Counted from the stretch's first letter, positions 53,576-63,323 are shown. The stretch: 64,000 nucleotides of DNA from an uncultured Sphingomonadaceae bacterium (GCA_946479505.1 CAMLGC010000001.1:1-64000); one strand, 5' to 3'. The notes: generated by a model from the letters alone, not told the origin. A program made the numbers and translations.

Positions 53576-54217
53576 ATGCCTTCCGCTGATCCTCGCTTGG
53601 TCGAAACCTGGACTACCGGCTGGGCGCGTGCCCGCGGCGCGCATCCGCCCGAGCGGCATCGCGACGGCTTCCGGATCGAGGTCGGCGCACCCGACCCGCA
53701 CACGCGCTATGTGTTCCCCGGCGTTTCGGCCACGTTCCTTCGGCTCGCCAATGATATCCACGACCCCGGCATCCAGCTCAAGGCCTGCGCACCGATGGCG
53801 ACCGTCCGCGCGCTCGTGCCGAGCCGCTGGAAGTTCGACGTCTCGCGGACGATGATGATCCGAACCGCGCTCGACCCGCAATCGGTGACGCTTCCCGACG
53901 GCTACACGATCGAGATGAGCGCGGCCGAGGGAGTCAGCACGGGCACGATCTTCGCGGCGGACGGCAGCATCGCTGCGAGCGGTCACGCCGTCGTCGTCGA
54001 CCATGCCGCTATCTACGATCGAATCGCCACCGAAGAGGCCCATCGCCGCCGCGGCCTCGGTCGCGCGCTGATGGCCGCGCTCGACCAGGCCGCGTGTGAG
54101 GAGGGTGCGCGGCGGGGACTGCTGGTCGCGACCGAGCAGGGCCGCGCGCTTTACAAGGCACTCGGCTGGAGGGTGCATGCGCCCTATACGAGCATCGCCA
54201 TCGCGCCGCGAACCTAA
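53576..54217 (+). CDS. GNAT family N-acetyltransferase
   Basis: This 213-residue protein has an N-terminal domain unlike known families (about 1-100), including TFLRLANDIHDPGIQLKAC, and a C-terminal GNAT domain with acetyl-CoA-loop pattern EEAHRRRGLGRALMAAL near residue 155 and a conserved end ALYKALGWRVHAPYTSI. The N-terminal half resembles the part seen in proteins that read out SGHAVVVD-type beta strands. The substrate is unknown. It is the last gene before the convergent MDR reductase. Confidence 0.82.
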   Translation: MPSADPRLVETWTTGWARARGAHPPERHRDGFRIEVGAPDPHTRYVFPGVSATFLRLANDIHDPGIQLKACAPMATVRALVPSRWKFDVSRTMMIRTALDPQSVTLPDGYTIEMSAAEGVSTGTIFAADGSIAASGHAVVVDHAAIYDRIATEEAHRRRGLGRALMAALDQAACEEGARRGLLVATEQGRALYKALGWRVHAPYTSIAIAPRT

Positions 54218-54226
54218 GCCGGAACC

Positions 54227-55216
54227 CTAGACCCGCACCAGCATCTTGCCCATATTGGCACCGCGAAACAGCCCAAGGAACGCATCGGGCATCGCGGCCA
54301 GGCCGTCGTAAATCGTCTCATGGCTTGCGAGCTTGCCCGCCTGGAGCAGGCCCGCCATGTCACGGTAAAACTCGGCCGCCCGCGGCAGAAAATCGGTGAC
54401 GATGAAGCCCTGGATACGGAGCCGCGCGGCGATTACGCGGGCGATGTAGCGCAGTTCGGTCGGCGCGGAGTCATTGTAGAGCTCGATCATCCCGCAAATG
54501 GCGAAACGCGCGCGCTCGTTCGCGACGGCAAGCGCCGCGTCGAGATGATCGCCGCCGACATTGTCGAAATAGACATCGATGCCTTTCGGCGCGGCATCGG
54601 CGAGCTTCTTCACGAGCGATCCTTGCGTCTTGTAATCGATCGCGGCGTCGGCGCCGATCGAGCGGACCCAGGCGCATTTCTCCTCGCCTCCAGCCGAGCC
54701 GATCACCATCATGCCCTTGGCCTTGGCCACCTGCACGACCGTCGAGCCCACCGCCCCCGCCGCCGCGGACACGAACACCGTGTCGCCCGCCTTTGCCTCG
54801 GCCACCGCGAGCAGCCCGAAATATGCGGTTATTCCCGGCATGCCGAGCTGGCCGAGATAGGCCTGGTCGGGAACGCCGAGTTCGGGCAGCTTCTGCACCG
54901 CGGCCGCGGGAACGACCGCCTCGTCGCGCCAGCCCTCCATGTGCTGTACCTTGTCGCCGATCGTGACCCCGTCCGCCCGGCTCTCGATCACCTCGCCGAC
55001 CGCGCCGCCCTGCATCGGCGCGCCGAGCGCAAAGGGCGGCACGTAGCTCTTCACGTCGTTCATCCGCCCGCGCATGTACGGGTCCACCGAAAGCCACCGG
55101 TTGGCAACGCGAACCTCGCCATCGGCAAGATCGCGGGGCGGAAGCGCGATCAGCTCGAAATCGGATTCGGCTGGCATCCCCTGAGGCCGCTTCTTGAGCG
55201 CCCATGCCTTCGCCAT
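54227..55216 (-). CDS. NADP-dependent oxidoreductase, MDR/zinc-independent (CurA/AdhC-like)
   Basis: This 329-residue medium-chain reductase is of the quinone reductase/CurA type. It has a GroES-like N terminus with VDPYMRGRMND, the cofactor site GITAYFGLLAVAEAKAGDTV followed by AAAGAVGSTVVQVAKAKG, the motif YFDNVGGDHLDAAL and the end LFRGANMGKMLVRV. No zinc ligands are evident. The start ATG 55216 has AGAGA upstream; a longer frame adds a poor N-terminal stretch. An operator-like palindrome covers its -10 region. Confidence 0.9.
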   Translation of the reverse strand: MAKAWALKKRPQGMPAESDFELIALPPRDLADGEVRVANRWLSVDPYMRGRMNDVKSYVPPFALGAPMQGGAVGEVIESRADGVTIGDKVQHMEGWRDEAVVPAAAVQKLPELGVPDQAYLGQLGMPGITAYFGLLAVAEAKAGDTVFVSAAAGAVGSTVVQVAKAKGMMVIGSAGGEEKCAWVRSIGADAAIDYKTQGSLVKKLADAAPKGIDVYFDNVGGDHLDAALAVANERARFAICGMIELYNDSAPTELRYIARVIAARLRIQGFIVTDFLPRAAEFYRDMAGLLQAGKLASHETIYDGLAAMPDAFLGLFRGANMGKMLVRV

Positions 55217-55256
55217 CGTCTCTCTCCCCTCCGCAGTGCCGAGCGTCAGGGCTATG

Positions 55257-55280
55257 CCTATAGGTTGCCGATTGCAACCT
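55257..55280 (-). promoter_or_regulatory. Operator-like palindrome over the MDR reductase promoter
   Basis: AGGTTGC (55262-55268) and GCAACCT (55274-55280) form a perfect inverted repeat with a five-base centre. On the minus strand a TATAGG -10 box (55262-55257) overlaps its edge, 41 bases before the ATG. Such a site would suit a TetR, HxlR or MerR-type regulator; no regulator gene is adjacent. Confidence 0.45.
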
Positions 55281-55285
55281 TGTGG

Positions 55286-55323
55286 CGCGCAAGAGAAGGG
55301 CCCGGGCATTGCTGCCCGAGCCC
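55286..55323 (-). terminator. Probable terminator after the DUF2171 gene
   Basis: On the minus strand GGGCTCGGGCA, a GCAA-type loop and TGCCCGGGCCC (55298-55323) form an 11-bp stem followed by TTCTCTTG. The T-run is broken, so the strength is uncertain. It begins 40 bases past the stop at 55364. Confidence 0.55.
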
Positions 55324-55363
55324 TCCACGCGGTCACGCCTGCTTGGGACGGCGTGCCGACCGC

Positions 55364-56353
55364 TCAATAGGTGCCGGAAAAGCTCCTATCGAGCATGTGT
55401 TGTCCGCCCGCGGTGCGGGTATCGCGCTCGTTGAACATCGCGCTGTTGCGCTCCTCGTCCTTCCAGTGCGCATGCGCATCCTCGGCGGTCTTGCGGATCG
55501 TCACCTTGTCGTCGACCGACGCGATCCAGCGCGACGGGATCGAATGATGGCGCCCGCCAGAATCGGCATCGCTCTTGGTGAGCACGATCCGGTCGCCGCG
55601 CACGTAATCGACCGTGCCGACATGCTCGCCGTCCGATCCGACCACGTCCATATGCTCCTTCACGCGATTGAGGCAGTCGCGCTGGCCCTGGCGATCGCGC
55701 CGCCAGCTTCCGAATTCGTTGTGGAACTTCTGGCGGTTCTCGTTGCGATATTCGGCATAGTCGCGGTCGAGCACATCCATCTGCTGGCGGCGCCAGTCAT
55801 GATAATCGTGGTCATGCTCATAGGGGCTGTTCCAGCGGCCGCCGCTGCGCGCATCGTGACGCTGGTCCATCTCGCGGCGGCGTTCGGCATCGTCGTCGCC
55901 GAACCACGAGCGCACCTCGTCGCCCGCACGATCCCAAAAGCCTCGGTCATCATCGCCACGGCCGGTGCCACGCTGATTCCGGATGTCGTTACGATCGCGG
56001 TTTTCACTCGGATGATGGTCGCCGACATCATCGAAGCGATGCCCGTCATGCGCATAGCTGCCGTAATAGGGGCGATCGCGCGACGTCCGCTGTTCGTAGC
56101 TGCTGGTCCGATCGTAGCCATAGCCGCCCTGGCCGTAATAGCCGCCAGCCCGGCCGGCCCCATATTCGTCGCGTCCATAGCCGCGATTGCGCCGGTTGCG
56201 GTCGCCGATCTCGCCGGCGGCCTCGTAGTCGCGCGCGCTCGAATAGCTGAACGCGCTGCCAGAGCCGTAATCGCGGCCATAATCCTGCGGCTGACTGCGG
56301 TTATAGTAATCGTGCTCGGGATTGGTGTTGCGGGGATAGCGTTCGTAGCCCAT
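55364..56353 (-). CDS. DUF2171 domain protein with Tyr/Arg/Asp-rich N terminus (stress-type)
   Basis: The 329-residue product starts with a low-complexity region full of Tyr, Arg, Gly and Asp (residues 1-150, e.g. GRAGGYYGQGGYGYDRTSSY), then the SWFGD motif (SWFGDDDAERRREMDQRHD, about residue 150), then a DUF2171 domain near the C terminus, HMDVVGSDGEHVGTVDYVRG with WIASVDDKVTIRKTAEDA. SWFGD-containing proteins are typical sphingomonad general-stress proteins. A perfect EcfG-type promoter lies upstream. Start ATG 56353; a longer frame to 56554 would run past that promoter. Confidence 0.85.
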   Translation of the reverse strand: MGYERYPRNTNPEHDYYNRSQPQDYGRDYGSGSAFSYSSARDYEAAGEIGDRNRRNRGYGRDEYGAGRAGGYYGQGGYGYDRTSSYEQRTSRDRPYYGSYAHDGHRFDDVGDHHPSENRDRNDIRNQRGTGRGDDDRGFWDRAGDEVRSWFGDDDAERRREMDQRHDARSGGRWNSPYEHDHDYHDWRRQQMDVLDRDYAEYRNENRQKFHNEFGSWRRDRQGQRDCLNRVKEHMDVVGSDGEHVGTVDYVRGDRIVLTKSDADSGGRHHSIPSRWIASVDDKVTIRKTAEDAHAHWKDEERNSAMFNERDTRTAGGQHMLDRSFSGTY

Positions 56354-56425
56354 CTCTTCGCCTCCTATAGTCTGTTCCAGGCCCTTGCGCGGCCGCCGTC
56401 CGCAAACCGCACACTCCGCTGCATC

Positions 56426-56451
56426 AACGGCAGAAATCCGGCGATTGTTCC
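56426..56451 (-). promoter_or_regulatory. EcfG-type general-stress promoter (GGAAC-N17-CGTT) for the DUF2171 gene
   Basis: On the minus strand GGAAC (56451-56447), 17 bases and CGTT (56429-56426) match the EcfG pattern exactly. The predicted RNA start is about 65 bases before the ATG at 56353, and GGAGG sits just ahead of the gene. Confidence 0.6.
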
Positions 56452-56536
56452 GATCGCATAGGGCTGAACCCTGCGCGTCGTCCCGCGCGCTGCGCGGCCT
56501 GGCGCAGTAAGGCTTGGCATCGCCGTAGATGGCGTG

Positions 56537-56565
56537 TTGCATCGCCTCGCACATGCCGCTACAGG
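56537..56565 (+). promoter_or_regulatory. Sigma-70-type promoter for tRNA-Ala
   Basis: TTGCAT (56537-56542), 17 bases and TACAGG (56560-56565) lie 34 bases before the tRNA 5' end. The leader holds a small CCCCGGCCAGCCGGGG hairpin just before the tRNA. Confidence 0.5.
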
Positions 56566-56599
56566 CGTGCGTCCCCGGCCAGCCGGGGTATCTCGGGGC

Positions 56600-56675
56600 G
56601 GGGCCGTAGCTCAGCTGGGAGAGCGCTGCAATCGCACTGCAGAGGTCAGGAGTTCGATCCTCCTCGGCTCCACCA
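56600..56675 (+). tRNA. tRNA-Ala (anticodon CGC)
   Basis: The 76-nt gene reads GGGGCCGTAGCTCAGCTGGG at the start, with anticodon arm CTGCAATCGCACTGCAG holding CGC for the GCG codon, T arm AGGAGTTCGATCCTCCT and encoded CCA. GCG is heavily used in this GC-rich genome. A run of seven T residues follows about five bases after the CCA end and could end transcription. Confidence 0.95.
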
Positions 56676-56804
56676 CCCCTCTTTTTTTGCCGGACAACGC
56701 GTCTTGCGCTTTGATGCGCATGGCGGGAGGCTTACGTCGCCGGGCCCGGTCGGCTATTGAACGTGGCAATCCGTTTCGATCGCAACAGGGCCGGTTCACA
56801 CGTC

Positions 56805-58148
56805 ATGCGCAAACATATCCTGATCGTCCTGCTCCTGATCGTGCTCGTCGCGGCGGGTGCCTGGATCTGGCTGAGTCGCCCCGATGTTGCGCGGGTGAGC
56901 GTCGCCGCGGTAACCGGGCCGCGCCCCCAGATCACCGAGCCGAGAACCGAGGTGGTGCCGACGATGAACGTCGCCGAGGCGGTCGGCTGGGCGCAGGGCG
57001 CCACTCCGAAAGCGGCCGAGGGGCTGACGGTAAACGCGTTCGCGACCGGCCTCGATCACCCGCGCTGGCTTTACCGCTTGCCCAATGGCGACGTGCTCGT
57101 CGCCGAGACCAACGCCCCCTCGCGCGAGGGCGGCGGGATTGCCGGGTTCATGATGGGGCATCTGATGGACAAGGCCGGCGCGGACGTGCCGTCGGCAAAC
57201 CGCATCACATTGCTGCGCGACGCGAACCATGACGGCGTCGCCGAAGCGCGCTCGGTGTTCCTCTCGGGGCTCAACTCGCCCTTCGGCATGACGCTGCTCG
57301 GCAACGACCTCTACGTCGCGGATACCGACGCGCTGCTCCGCTTTCCCTACCAGCCGGGGCAGACGACGATTACCGCCAAGCCCGAGAAGATCGTCGATCT
57401 GCCCGCCGGCGGCTATCACTGGACGCGCAACGTCGTCGCCGCGCCCGATAACTCGGTGCTCTACGTAACGGTGGGGTCGTCGAGCAACATCGCCGAGAAC
57501 GGGCTCGATGCCGAGCGCAACCGCGCGGATATCCTCGAGGTCGATCCCGAGGCCAAGACCTTCCGCATTTTCGCGGCGGGGATGCGCAACCCCGTCGGCA
57601 TCGATTTCGAACCCGGTACGGGTCGCCTCTGGGCGGTGGTCAACGAGCGCGACATGATGGGATCGGACGTGCCGCCCGATTATCTCACCACCGCCGCGCT
57701 CGGCGATTTCTTCGGCTGGCCATGGTTCTACTGGGGCGGCTATCCCGACAAGCGCGTCGAGCCGAAGAACCCCGCGATGCAGGAATATTCGAAGCGCCCC
57801 GATTACGCGCTCGGCCCGCACACCGCCGCGCTCGGCCTCGCGTTCGCGCGCGACGGCCTGCTGGGCCCCCACTTCGGCCGCGGCGCGTTCGTGGGGCTGC
57901 ACGGATCATGGAACCGCAAGCCCAAATCGGGCTACAAGGTGGTCTTCATCCCCTTCGGCGACCGCGGGTTCCCGGTAAAAGGGAGCGAGCCGATCGACGT
58001 GCTGACAGGTTTCCTCAGCGACGACGGGGAGGAGGCCTATGGCCGGCCGGCCGGCGTGATCCTGGGCGGAAGCGGGCTGCTCGTGGCCGACGATGTGGGG
58101 AACACCATCTGGCGGGTGAGCAAGGCGGACGGGGCTGCGGCGCCGTAA
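56805..58148 (+). CDS. Sorbosone dehydrogenase/PQQ glucose dehydrogenase-like beta-propeller protein
   Basis: This 447-residue exported protein has a signal anchor (ILIVLLLIVLVAAGAWIWL) and then a six-bladed propeller fold of the soluble glucose/sorbosone dehydrogenase family. Marks are ATGLDHPRWLYRLPNGDVLV, RNVVAAPDNSVLYVTVGSS, AAGMRNPVGIDFEPGTG, and FGRGAFVGLHGSWNRKPKSG near the end. Members bind PQQ in some cases; the key ligands cannot be checked here. Start ATG 56805 was preferred to a TTG at 56757. Confidence 0.88.
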   Translation: MRKHILIVLLLIVLVAAGAWIWLSRPDVARVSVAAVTGPRPQITEPRTEVVPTMNVAEAVGWAQGATPKAAEGLTVNAFATGLDHPRWLYRLPNGDVLVAETNAPSREGGGIAGFMMGHLMDKAGADVPSANRITLLRDANHDGVAEARSVFLSGLNSPFGMTLLGNDLYVADTDALLRFPYQPGQTTITAKPEKIVDLPAGGYHWTRNVVAAPDNSVLYVTVGSSSNIAENGLDAERNRADILEVDPEAKTFRIFAAGMRNPVGIDFEPGTGRLWAVVNERDMMGSDVPPDYLTTAALGDFFGWPWFYWGGYPDKRVEPKNPAMQEYSKRPDYALGPHTAALGLAFARDGLLGPHFGRGAFVGLHGSWNRKPKSGYKVVFIPFGDRGFPVKGSEPIDVLTGFLSDDGEEAYGRPAGVILGGSGLLVADDVGNTIWRVSKADGAAAP

Positions 58149-58174
58149 TTCGCCGTCACACCGGTAACCGAGGG

Positions 58175-58459
58175 CTAATCGTCGTAGCCGGCCCTATAGC
58201 CGTTATATTCGCCGCACGTATCAGGATGCTCGCGGCACTCCTCCGCCCATTCGCGCCGCTCGCGGCCTTCGCGTGCTTCTTTCTCGCGCATTTTGCGGCC
58301 GTAATTGCGATCGGCCTCCTCCTGGCTGGTCGTGGTCCAGTCGACCGCCTTGCCCGCGGCCTTGACGGGAAAGGTCACCACGTCGGCGGCGGTTTTGACG
58401 AGGCAACCGCCGGCAAGCAGCGGCAGCAGCACGACGGGCAGGATCATGATTTTGCGCAT
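58175..58459 (-). CDS. Small lipoprotein-like protein (hypothetical)
   Basis: The 94-residue product has a lipoprotein-type signal ending in LLAGGC, then an amphipathic stretch (AADVVTFPVKAAGKAVDWTT), a highly charged helix (KMREKEAREGRERREWAEE) and a short C-terminal tail with CREHPDTCGEY. The two distal cysteines could pair. Its ATG overlaps the stop of the GDPD gene by one base (TAATG), so it is the second gene of that unit. Confidence 0.65.
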   Translation of the reverse strand: MRKIMILPVVLLPLLAGGCLVKTAADVVTFPVKAAGKAVDWTTTSQEEADRNYGRKMREKEAREGRERREWAEECREHPDTCGEYNGYRAGYDD

Positions 58460-59559
58460 TACTCGGTACTCCTCGCGGGTGCGGCAGCGCGCGCCGCATC
58501 GCGCACCTCTATCCCAATTCGCGGAAAATCGGTGAAAAAACCGTCCACCCCAGCGCGCAACTGGTCGCGGATCTCGCCCGCAAGATCGCCGTGGCCGCGC
58601 GGATTGATGCCCTTTCGATAGCGCGAGGGCAGGAAATAATTTTCCGCCCGGAAGGTCCAGGGATGAACGCGCAATCCCGCTACGTGCGCGTCGGCGACGA
58701 GGCTTGTCGCCCGCCCGCCGTCGATCACCATCGCCTTGGCCGGGCCGATCCCCCAGGCATAGGCGGCGACGGCCGCGAGTCCCCGGCGCGTTGCCATCGC
58801 GGCATAGCTCGGCACCGCGCCGTCCGCCGGGCCGCCTTCCTTGTCCATGAGCTGGATCAGCCGAACGGGCGTGATCTTGTGCAGCGTCTCGAGGTTCGCG
58901 ACCTCGAAAGACTGAATGAACACCGGCGCCTCGGCCGTATTCCAGGTCGCTGCCTCGAGCGCGGCGATCAGTCGTGGCCCGACCGGGTGGCCGATCGACG
59001 CGAAATAGCTCGGATGCTTGGTCTCGGGATAGATACCGATCGTCCGGCCCGTCTTCGCCGACTCCCGCTTGGCGAGCGCGATGATCTCGCCGAGCGTCGG
59101 CACCTCGAACCGGCCGTTATAGGCGGAATTGTCGGGCCGGAGCAGCGGCACGCGTTCCTTCGCGCGCAGCGTCTTCAGTTCGCGAAGCGTGAAATCCTCG
59201 GTGAACCAGCCGGTGATCTTCTTGCCGTCGATCACCTTGGTGGTGCGGCGATCGGCGAATTCGGGATGATCGGCGACGTCGGTCGTGTCCGAAATATCGT
59301 TCTCATGCCGCGCGACGAGCACGTCATCCTTCGTCGGCACCAGATCGGGCTCGATGAAATCGGCGCCGTGTTCGATCGCAAGCTCGTAGGCCGCGAGCGT
59401 GTGCTCTGGGCGCAATCCGCTTGCGCCGCGATGCGCGATCACGATCGGCGGCGAGAGCGAGGGACTGGGCGGCGTCATCGGCGCAGTCTGCCCGCTGCCG
59501 CAGGCGGACGCCAGCACGCACATTCCCAACAGCGCCCAAAGCTGCGATCCCACCTGCAT
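58459..59559 (-). CDS. Glycerophosphodiester phosphodiesterase (GlpQ-like)
   Basis: This 366-residue exported enzyme hydrolyses glycerophosphodiesters to glycerol-3-phosphate and an alcohol. It has a hydrophobic signal with a lipobox-like LASAC, the catalytic His pair in [19 protein letters not shown], the metal ligands in [20 protein letters not shown] and a second His in [11 protein letters not shown]; the C-terminal barrel ends with [13 protein letters not shown]. It is the first gene of a two-gene minus-strand unit and divergent from the paoA-like gene. Confidence 0.92.
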   Translation of the reverse strand: MQVGSQLWALLGMCVLASACGSGQTAPMTPPSPSLSPPIVIAHRGASGLRPEHTLAAYELAIEHGADFIEPDLVPTKDDVLVARHENDISDTTDVADHPEFADRRTTKVIDGKKITGWFTEDFTLRELKTLRAKERVPLLRPDNSAYNGRFEVPTLGEIIALAKRESAKTGRTIGIYPETKHPSYFASIGHPVGPRLIAALEAATWNTAEAPVFIQSFEVANLETLHKITPVRLIQLMDKEGGPADGAVPSYAAMATRRGLAAVAAYAWGIGPAKAMVIDGGRATSLVADAHVAGLRVHPWTFRAENYFLPSRYRKGINPRGHGDLAGEIRDQLRAGVDGFFTDFPRIGIEVRDAARAAAPARSTE

Positions 59560-59612
59560 AGACGGAAACCATAAGGGCGCGGGGCGTTACCCCAAGCTGA
59601 AAGGGGCTGGCC

Positions 59613-60104
59613 ATGCACTTCACGATCAATGGCGAGACGCACGAGGTCGAGCCGGATATCCGCACCTCGCTGCTCGATCTGCTGCGCGAGCATCTCGGGC
59701 TCACCGGGAGCAAGAAGGGCTGCGATCACGGCCAGTGCGGCGCATGCACGGTGCTGGTCAACGGCCGGCGGATCAACGCCTGCCTGACGCTCGCGGTGAT
59801 GCACCAGGACGACGAGATCACCACGATCGAAGGGCTGGGATCGCCCGAGAACCTCCACCCCTTGCAGGTCGCGTTCGTCCGCCACGACGGCTTCCAATGC
59901 GGCTATTGCACGCCCGGGCAGATCTGCTCGGCGGCGGGCATGCTCGACGAGGTCGCGAAGGGCTGGCCGAGCCATGTCAGCGAGCATCTCGACGACATCA
60001 CGCTCACCCCCGACGAAATTCGCGAGCGGATGAGCGGCAACCTGTGCCGCTGCTCGGCCTATCCCAACATCGTCGACGCGATCGCGGAGGTGGCGGGCGC
60101 ATGA
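59613..60104 (+). CDS. paoA: (2Fe-2S) subunit of a molybdenum aldehyde oxidoreductase (PaoA-like)
   Basis: This 163-residue subunit carries two [2Fe-2S] clusters. The plant-ferredoxin-type set appears as [19 protein letters not shown] with Cys at about residue 61; the second, helical set is [12 protein letters not shown] and [11 protein letters not shown]. Unlike E. coli PaoA there is no Tat signal peptide, so the complex probably stays in the cytoplasm. Its stop overlaps the next gene (ATGA). Confidence 0.92.
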   Translation: MHFTINGETHEVEPDIRTSLLDLLREHLGLTGSKKGCDHGQCGACTVLVNGRRINACLTLAVMHQDDEITTIEGLGSPENLHPLQVAFVRHDGFQCGYCTPGQICSAAGMLDEVAKGWPSHVSEHLDDITLTPDEIRERMSGNLCRCSAYPNIVDAIAEVAGA

Positions 60105-61087
60105 GGAGCTTCGACTATGCCCGCGCCGAGAGCCCCGAGGCGGCGGCGCGCGACGGCCGCGCGGACGGCGCGAAGTTCATCGCGGGCGGCACCAACCTGC
60201 TCGACCTGATGAAGCTCCAGATCGAGACGCCTTCGCGGATCGTGGACATCAGCCGCCTCGACCTCGGCGAGATCGAGGAGACCGAAGACGGCGGCTTACG
60301 CATCGGCGCACTCGTCCCCAACAGCGACCTCGCCGCCGACGCACGCGTCGCCGCCCGCTACCCCGTGCTGGGCCGTGCCCTGCTCGCGGGTGCGTCGGGC
60401 CAGCTCCGCAACAAGGCGACGACCGGCGGCAATCTGCTCCAGCGCACGCGCTGCTATTATTTCTACGACACGGCGACCCCCTGCAACAAGCGCGAGCCCG
60501 GCTCCGGCTGCTCGGCGATCGGCGGATTCAACCGCATCCATGCAATCCTCGGCGCGAGCGAGCAGTGTATCGCCACCCACCCCGGTGACATGCCCGTGGC
60601 GATGCGCGCGCTCGATGCGGTGATCCTCACCCTCACCCCCGAGGGCGAGCGGCGGCGGATCAGCATCCACGATTTCTACCGCCTCCCCGGCGACACGCCC
60701 GAGATCGAAACCGTCCTCCGCCCCGGCGAGCTCATCACCCATGTCGAGCTACCCCCCGCGCCCGCCGGCCGCCAGCTCTATCGCAAGGTGCGCGACCGCG
60801 CCTCCTACGCCTTCGCGCTCGTCTCGGTCGCGGGGATCGTCGCGGTGGAGGACGGCAAGATCGCTTCGGCCGCGCTCGCGTTCGGCGGGCTCGGGCCCAT
60901 GCCGTGGCGCGACCCGTCGGTGGAGGCGGCGCTGGTCGGCCAGCCGCCCTCGACCGCGGTGTTCGAGGCGGCCGCCGATGCGCTGCTCGACCGCGCCAAA
61001 GGCCAGGGCGCGAACGACTTCAAGATCCCGCTCGCGCGCCGCACGCTGATCGCGTGCCTGCGCGATCTCACCGGAGACGCGGCATGA
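60101..61087 (+). CDS. paoB: FAD-binding subunit of a molybdenum aldehyde oxidoreductase, with extra [4Fe-4S] loop (PaoB-like)
   Basis: The 328-residue protein has the FAD motif [19 protein letters not shown] near residue 28 and [20 protein letters not shown]. Directly after it, [20 protein letters not shown] plus a Cys in [11 protein letters not shown] supply four cysteines, the pattern of the [4Fe-4S]-binding insert in E. coli PaoB/YagS. This places the operon in the PaoABC group rather than ordinary xanthine dehydrogenases. Both ends overlap neighbours by four bases. Confidence 0.92.
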   Translation: MRSFDYARAESPEAAARDGRADGAKFIAGGTNLLDLMKLQIETPSRIVDISRLDLGEIEETEDGGLRIGALVPNSDLAADARVAARYPVLGRALLAGASGQLRNKATTGGNLLQRTRCYYFYDTATPCNKREPGSGCSAIGGFNRIHAILGASEQCIATHPGDMPVAMRALDAVILTLTPEGERRRISIHDFYRLPGDTPEIETVLRPGELITHVELPPAPAGRQLYRKVRDRASYAFALVSVAGIVAVEDGKIASAALAFGGLGPMPWRDPSVEAALVGQPPSTAVFEAAADALLDRAKGQGANDFKIPLARRTLIACLRDLTGDAA

Positions 61088-63309
61088 GCGAGGTCATCGC
61101 GCTCACGATGGACGAGCCGGTCGAGAACAGCCTGCTCGACGCCTCGGCGCAGCACCTCGTCGGCCGCGCGCTCGATCGCGTCGACGGCCCGCTCAAGGTG
61201 GCCGGCAAGGCCACCTATTCGGCCGAATATGCGATCGACCGCCTCGCATACGGCTTCCTCGTCCGCGCGCCGTTCGGGTGCGGCGTGGTGCGCGAGATCA
61301 ATGCCGATGTCGCGCGCGCCCTGCCCGGCGTGATCGACGTCGTCACCGACATGGACGCCTTCATCCGGAACCCCCAGCAGGGCGGCGAAACCAAGGCGCC
61401 GACGCAGGGCGTGCGCGAGGTGCATTACTTCGGCGAGATCGTCGCGATCGTGCTCGCCGAGAGCTTCGAAGCAGCGCGGGAAGCGGCCGAACGCGTGATC
61501 GTCTCCTACGAACCCGGCGACGGCCGGTTCGATTTCGACGCGCATCTCGACGAGGCGGAGACCCCGCCCGACGCCGAGGTCAAGGCCCATTTCAGCCAGG
61601 GCGACATCGACACCGCGATGGCCGAGGCCGAGGTGGCGATCGACGTCACCTATACCACGCCGAGCCAAAGCAACGCGCCGATGGAGCCGCACGCCTCGAT
61701 CGCCTGCTGGGACGACGAGGGCGCGCTGACGCTCTACGGATCGTACCAGATGCCCGCCTCCGATCGCGAGCAGCTCGCCGATGCGCTCGGCCTGCCGAGC
61801 GAGAAGGTGCGGATCATCTCCGCCTATATCGGCGGCGGGTTCGGATCCAAGCTCGGTATCGCGCCCGAATCGGTCGCCGCCGCGATCGCGGCAAAGAAGC
61901 TCGGACGGCCCGTGAAAGCGGTGATGACGCGCCAGCAGGTGTTCGACGCCACCGTGCGCCGATCGAACACGCGCCAGCACATGCGGCTCGGCGCGGATCG
62001 CGACGGCCGCCTCCACGCGATCGGGCACGAGACCTTGTGCAGCAATCTTCCGGGCGAGAATTTCTTCGAGCCCGCAGGGCTTTCGACGCACTTCCTCTAT
62101 GCCGGCGAGAACCGCAAGATCACGCATGACCTCGTGCACCTCGATTGGCTGCTCTCGGCCTCGATGCGCTGCCCGGGCGAGGCGGCGGGGATGCTCGCGC
62201 TCGAATGCGCGATGGACGAGCTCGCCGAGGCGCTGGGGATGGACCCGGTCGAGCTCCGCAAGCGCAACGATCCTGAATGCGATCCGGAGAAAGGGGTGCC
62301 CTTCTCGACGCGCTCGCTCAGCCGCTGCCTCGATGAGGGCGCCGCGCGCTTCGGCTGGTCGGAACGCAATGCCACCCCCGGCCAGCGCCGCGAGGGCGAG
62401 TGGCTGGTCGGCCACGGCATGGCCGCCTCGTCGCGATCGAACCTGCTGCGCAAGTCCGAGGCGCGCGCCGCTCTCGGCTCCGATGGGCGGCTCACGATCG
62501 AAACCGACATGACCGACATCGGCACGGGCACCTACACGATCCTCGCGCAGATCGCGGGCGAACTGATCGGGCTGCCGCTCGATCGTGTCACCGTGCGGCT
62601 TGGCGACAATGCCTATCCGCCGGGCGCGGGATCGGGAGGGTCGTTCGGCGCGAGCAGCAGCGGCTCGTCGGTCTATCTCGCGTGCGAGGAACTGCGTCGC
62701 CAAATCGCCGACCGGATGGGCTGCGAACCGGACGAGCTCACGCTCAAGGACGACGAGGCGATCGCCGGCAACCGCAAGGTGCCGCTCGCGGAGCTTGCCG
62801 GAGAGGGTATCGAAGCGGTCGGCCGCATCGAGCCCGGCAAGCAGAGCAAGGCTGTCACCCAAGCCGCCTATGGCGCACATTTCTGCGAGGTGCGAGTCAA
62901 CGCGGTGACCGGCGAAACGCGCGTCTCCCGCTGGCTCTCAACCTTCGCCGCGGGACGCATCCTCAACGAGAAGACCGCGCGCTCGCAGCTTTTGGGCGGC
63001 GTGGTGTTCGGGATCGGCGCGGCGCTGACCGAAGAGCTGATCCACGACACCAATAACGGCAAGGTCGTCAACCGCGACCTCGCCGAATATCACCTCGCCA
63101 CCAACGCCGACGTGCCGGGAATCGAGATCGTCTTCCTCCCCGAGCGCGATCCGCACGCCAACCCGCTGCAATCGAAGGGCATCGGCGAGCTCGGCATCTC
63201 GGGCGCGGGCGCGGCGGTCGCCAACGCGATCCACAACGCCACTGGCGTGCGCGTGCGCGACTACCCACTTACGCTCGACAAGCTGCTGGCGGGCCTCCCG
63301 CCGCAATGA
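61084..63309 (+). CDS. paoC: Molybdopterin-binding large subunit of aldehyde oxidoreductase (PaoC-like)
   Basis: The 741-residue catalytic subunit has a N-terminal [25 protein letters not shown] region ([20 protein letters not shown]), the cofactor segments [13 protein letters not shown] and [14 protein letters not shown], and the catalytic Glu in [18 protein letters not shown]. Paired with PaoA- and PaoB-like partners it oxidises aldehydes, probably aromatic ones, to acids. The molybdopterin cytosine form is expected for this class; no mocA or paoD (chaperone) follows in the window. Fourteen bases separate it from a second large-subunit gene. Confidence 0.93.
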   Translation: MSEVIALTMDEPVENSLLDASAQHLVGRALDRVDGPLKVAGKATYSAEYAIDRLAYGFLVRAPFGCGVVREINADVARALPGVIDVVTDMDAFIRNPQQGGETKAPTQGVREVHYFGEIVAIVLAESFEAAREAAERVIVSYEPGDGRFDFDAHLDEAETPPDAEVKAHFSQGDIDTAMAEAEVAIDVTYTTPSQSNAPMEPHASIACWDDEGALTLYGSYQMPASDREQLADALGLPSEKVRIISAYIGGGFGSKLGIAPESVAAAIAAKKLGRPVKAVMTRQQVFDATVRRSNTRQHMRLGADRDGRLHAIGHETLCSNLPGENFFEPAGLSTHFLYAGENRKITHDLVHLDWLLSASMRCPGEAAGMLALECAMDELAEALGMDPVELRKRNDPECDPEKGVPFSTRSLSRCLDEGAARFGWSERNATPGQRREGEWLVGHGMAASSRSNLLRKSEARAALGSDGRLTIETDMTDIGTGTYTILAQIAGELIGLPLDRVTVRLGDNAYPPGAGSGGSFGASSSGSSVYLACEELRRQIADRMGCEPDELTLKDDEAIAGNRKVPLAELAGEGIEAVGRIEPGKQSKAVTQAAYGAHFCEVRVNAVTGETRVSRWLSTFAAGRILNEKTARSQLLGGVVFGIGAALTEELIHDTNNGKVVNRDLAEYHLATNADVPGIEIVFLPERDPHANPLQSKGIGELGISGAGAAVANAIHNATGVRVRDYPLTLDKLLAGLPPQ

Positions 63310-63323
63310 GTTGAAGGGGGCAC

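Noticed and set aside
56676..56804. Rho-independent terminator after tRNA-Ala
   Set aside because: There is a run of seven T residues but no clear stem before it other than the tRNA itself, so it was only noted with the tRNA.
60805..62880. Long minus-strand frame opposite the PaoC-like gene
   Set aside because: It is the antisense of a recognisable molybdoenzyme subunit and shows no motif of its own.
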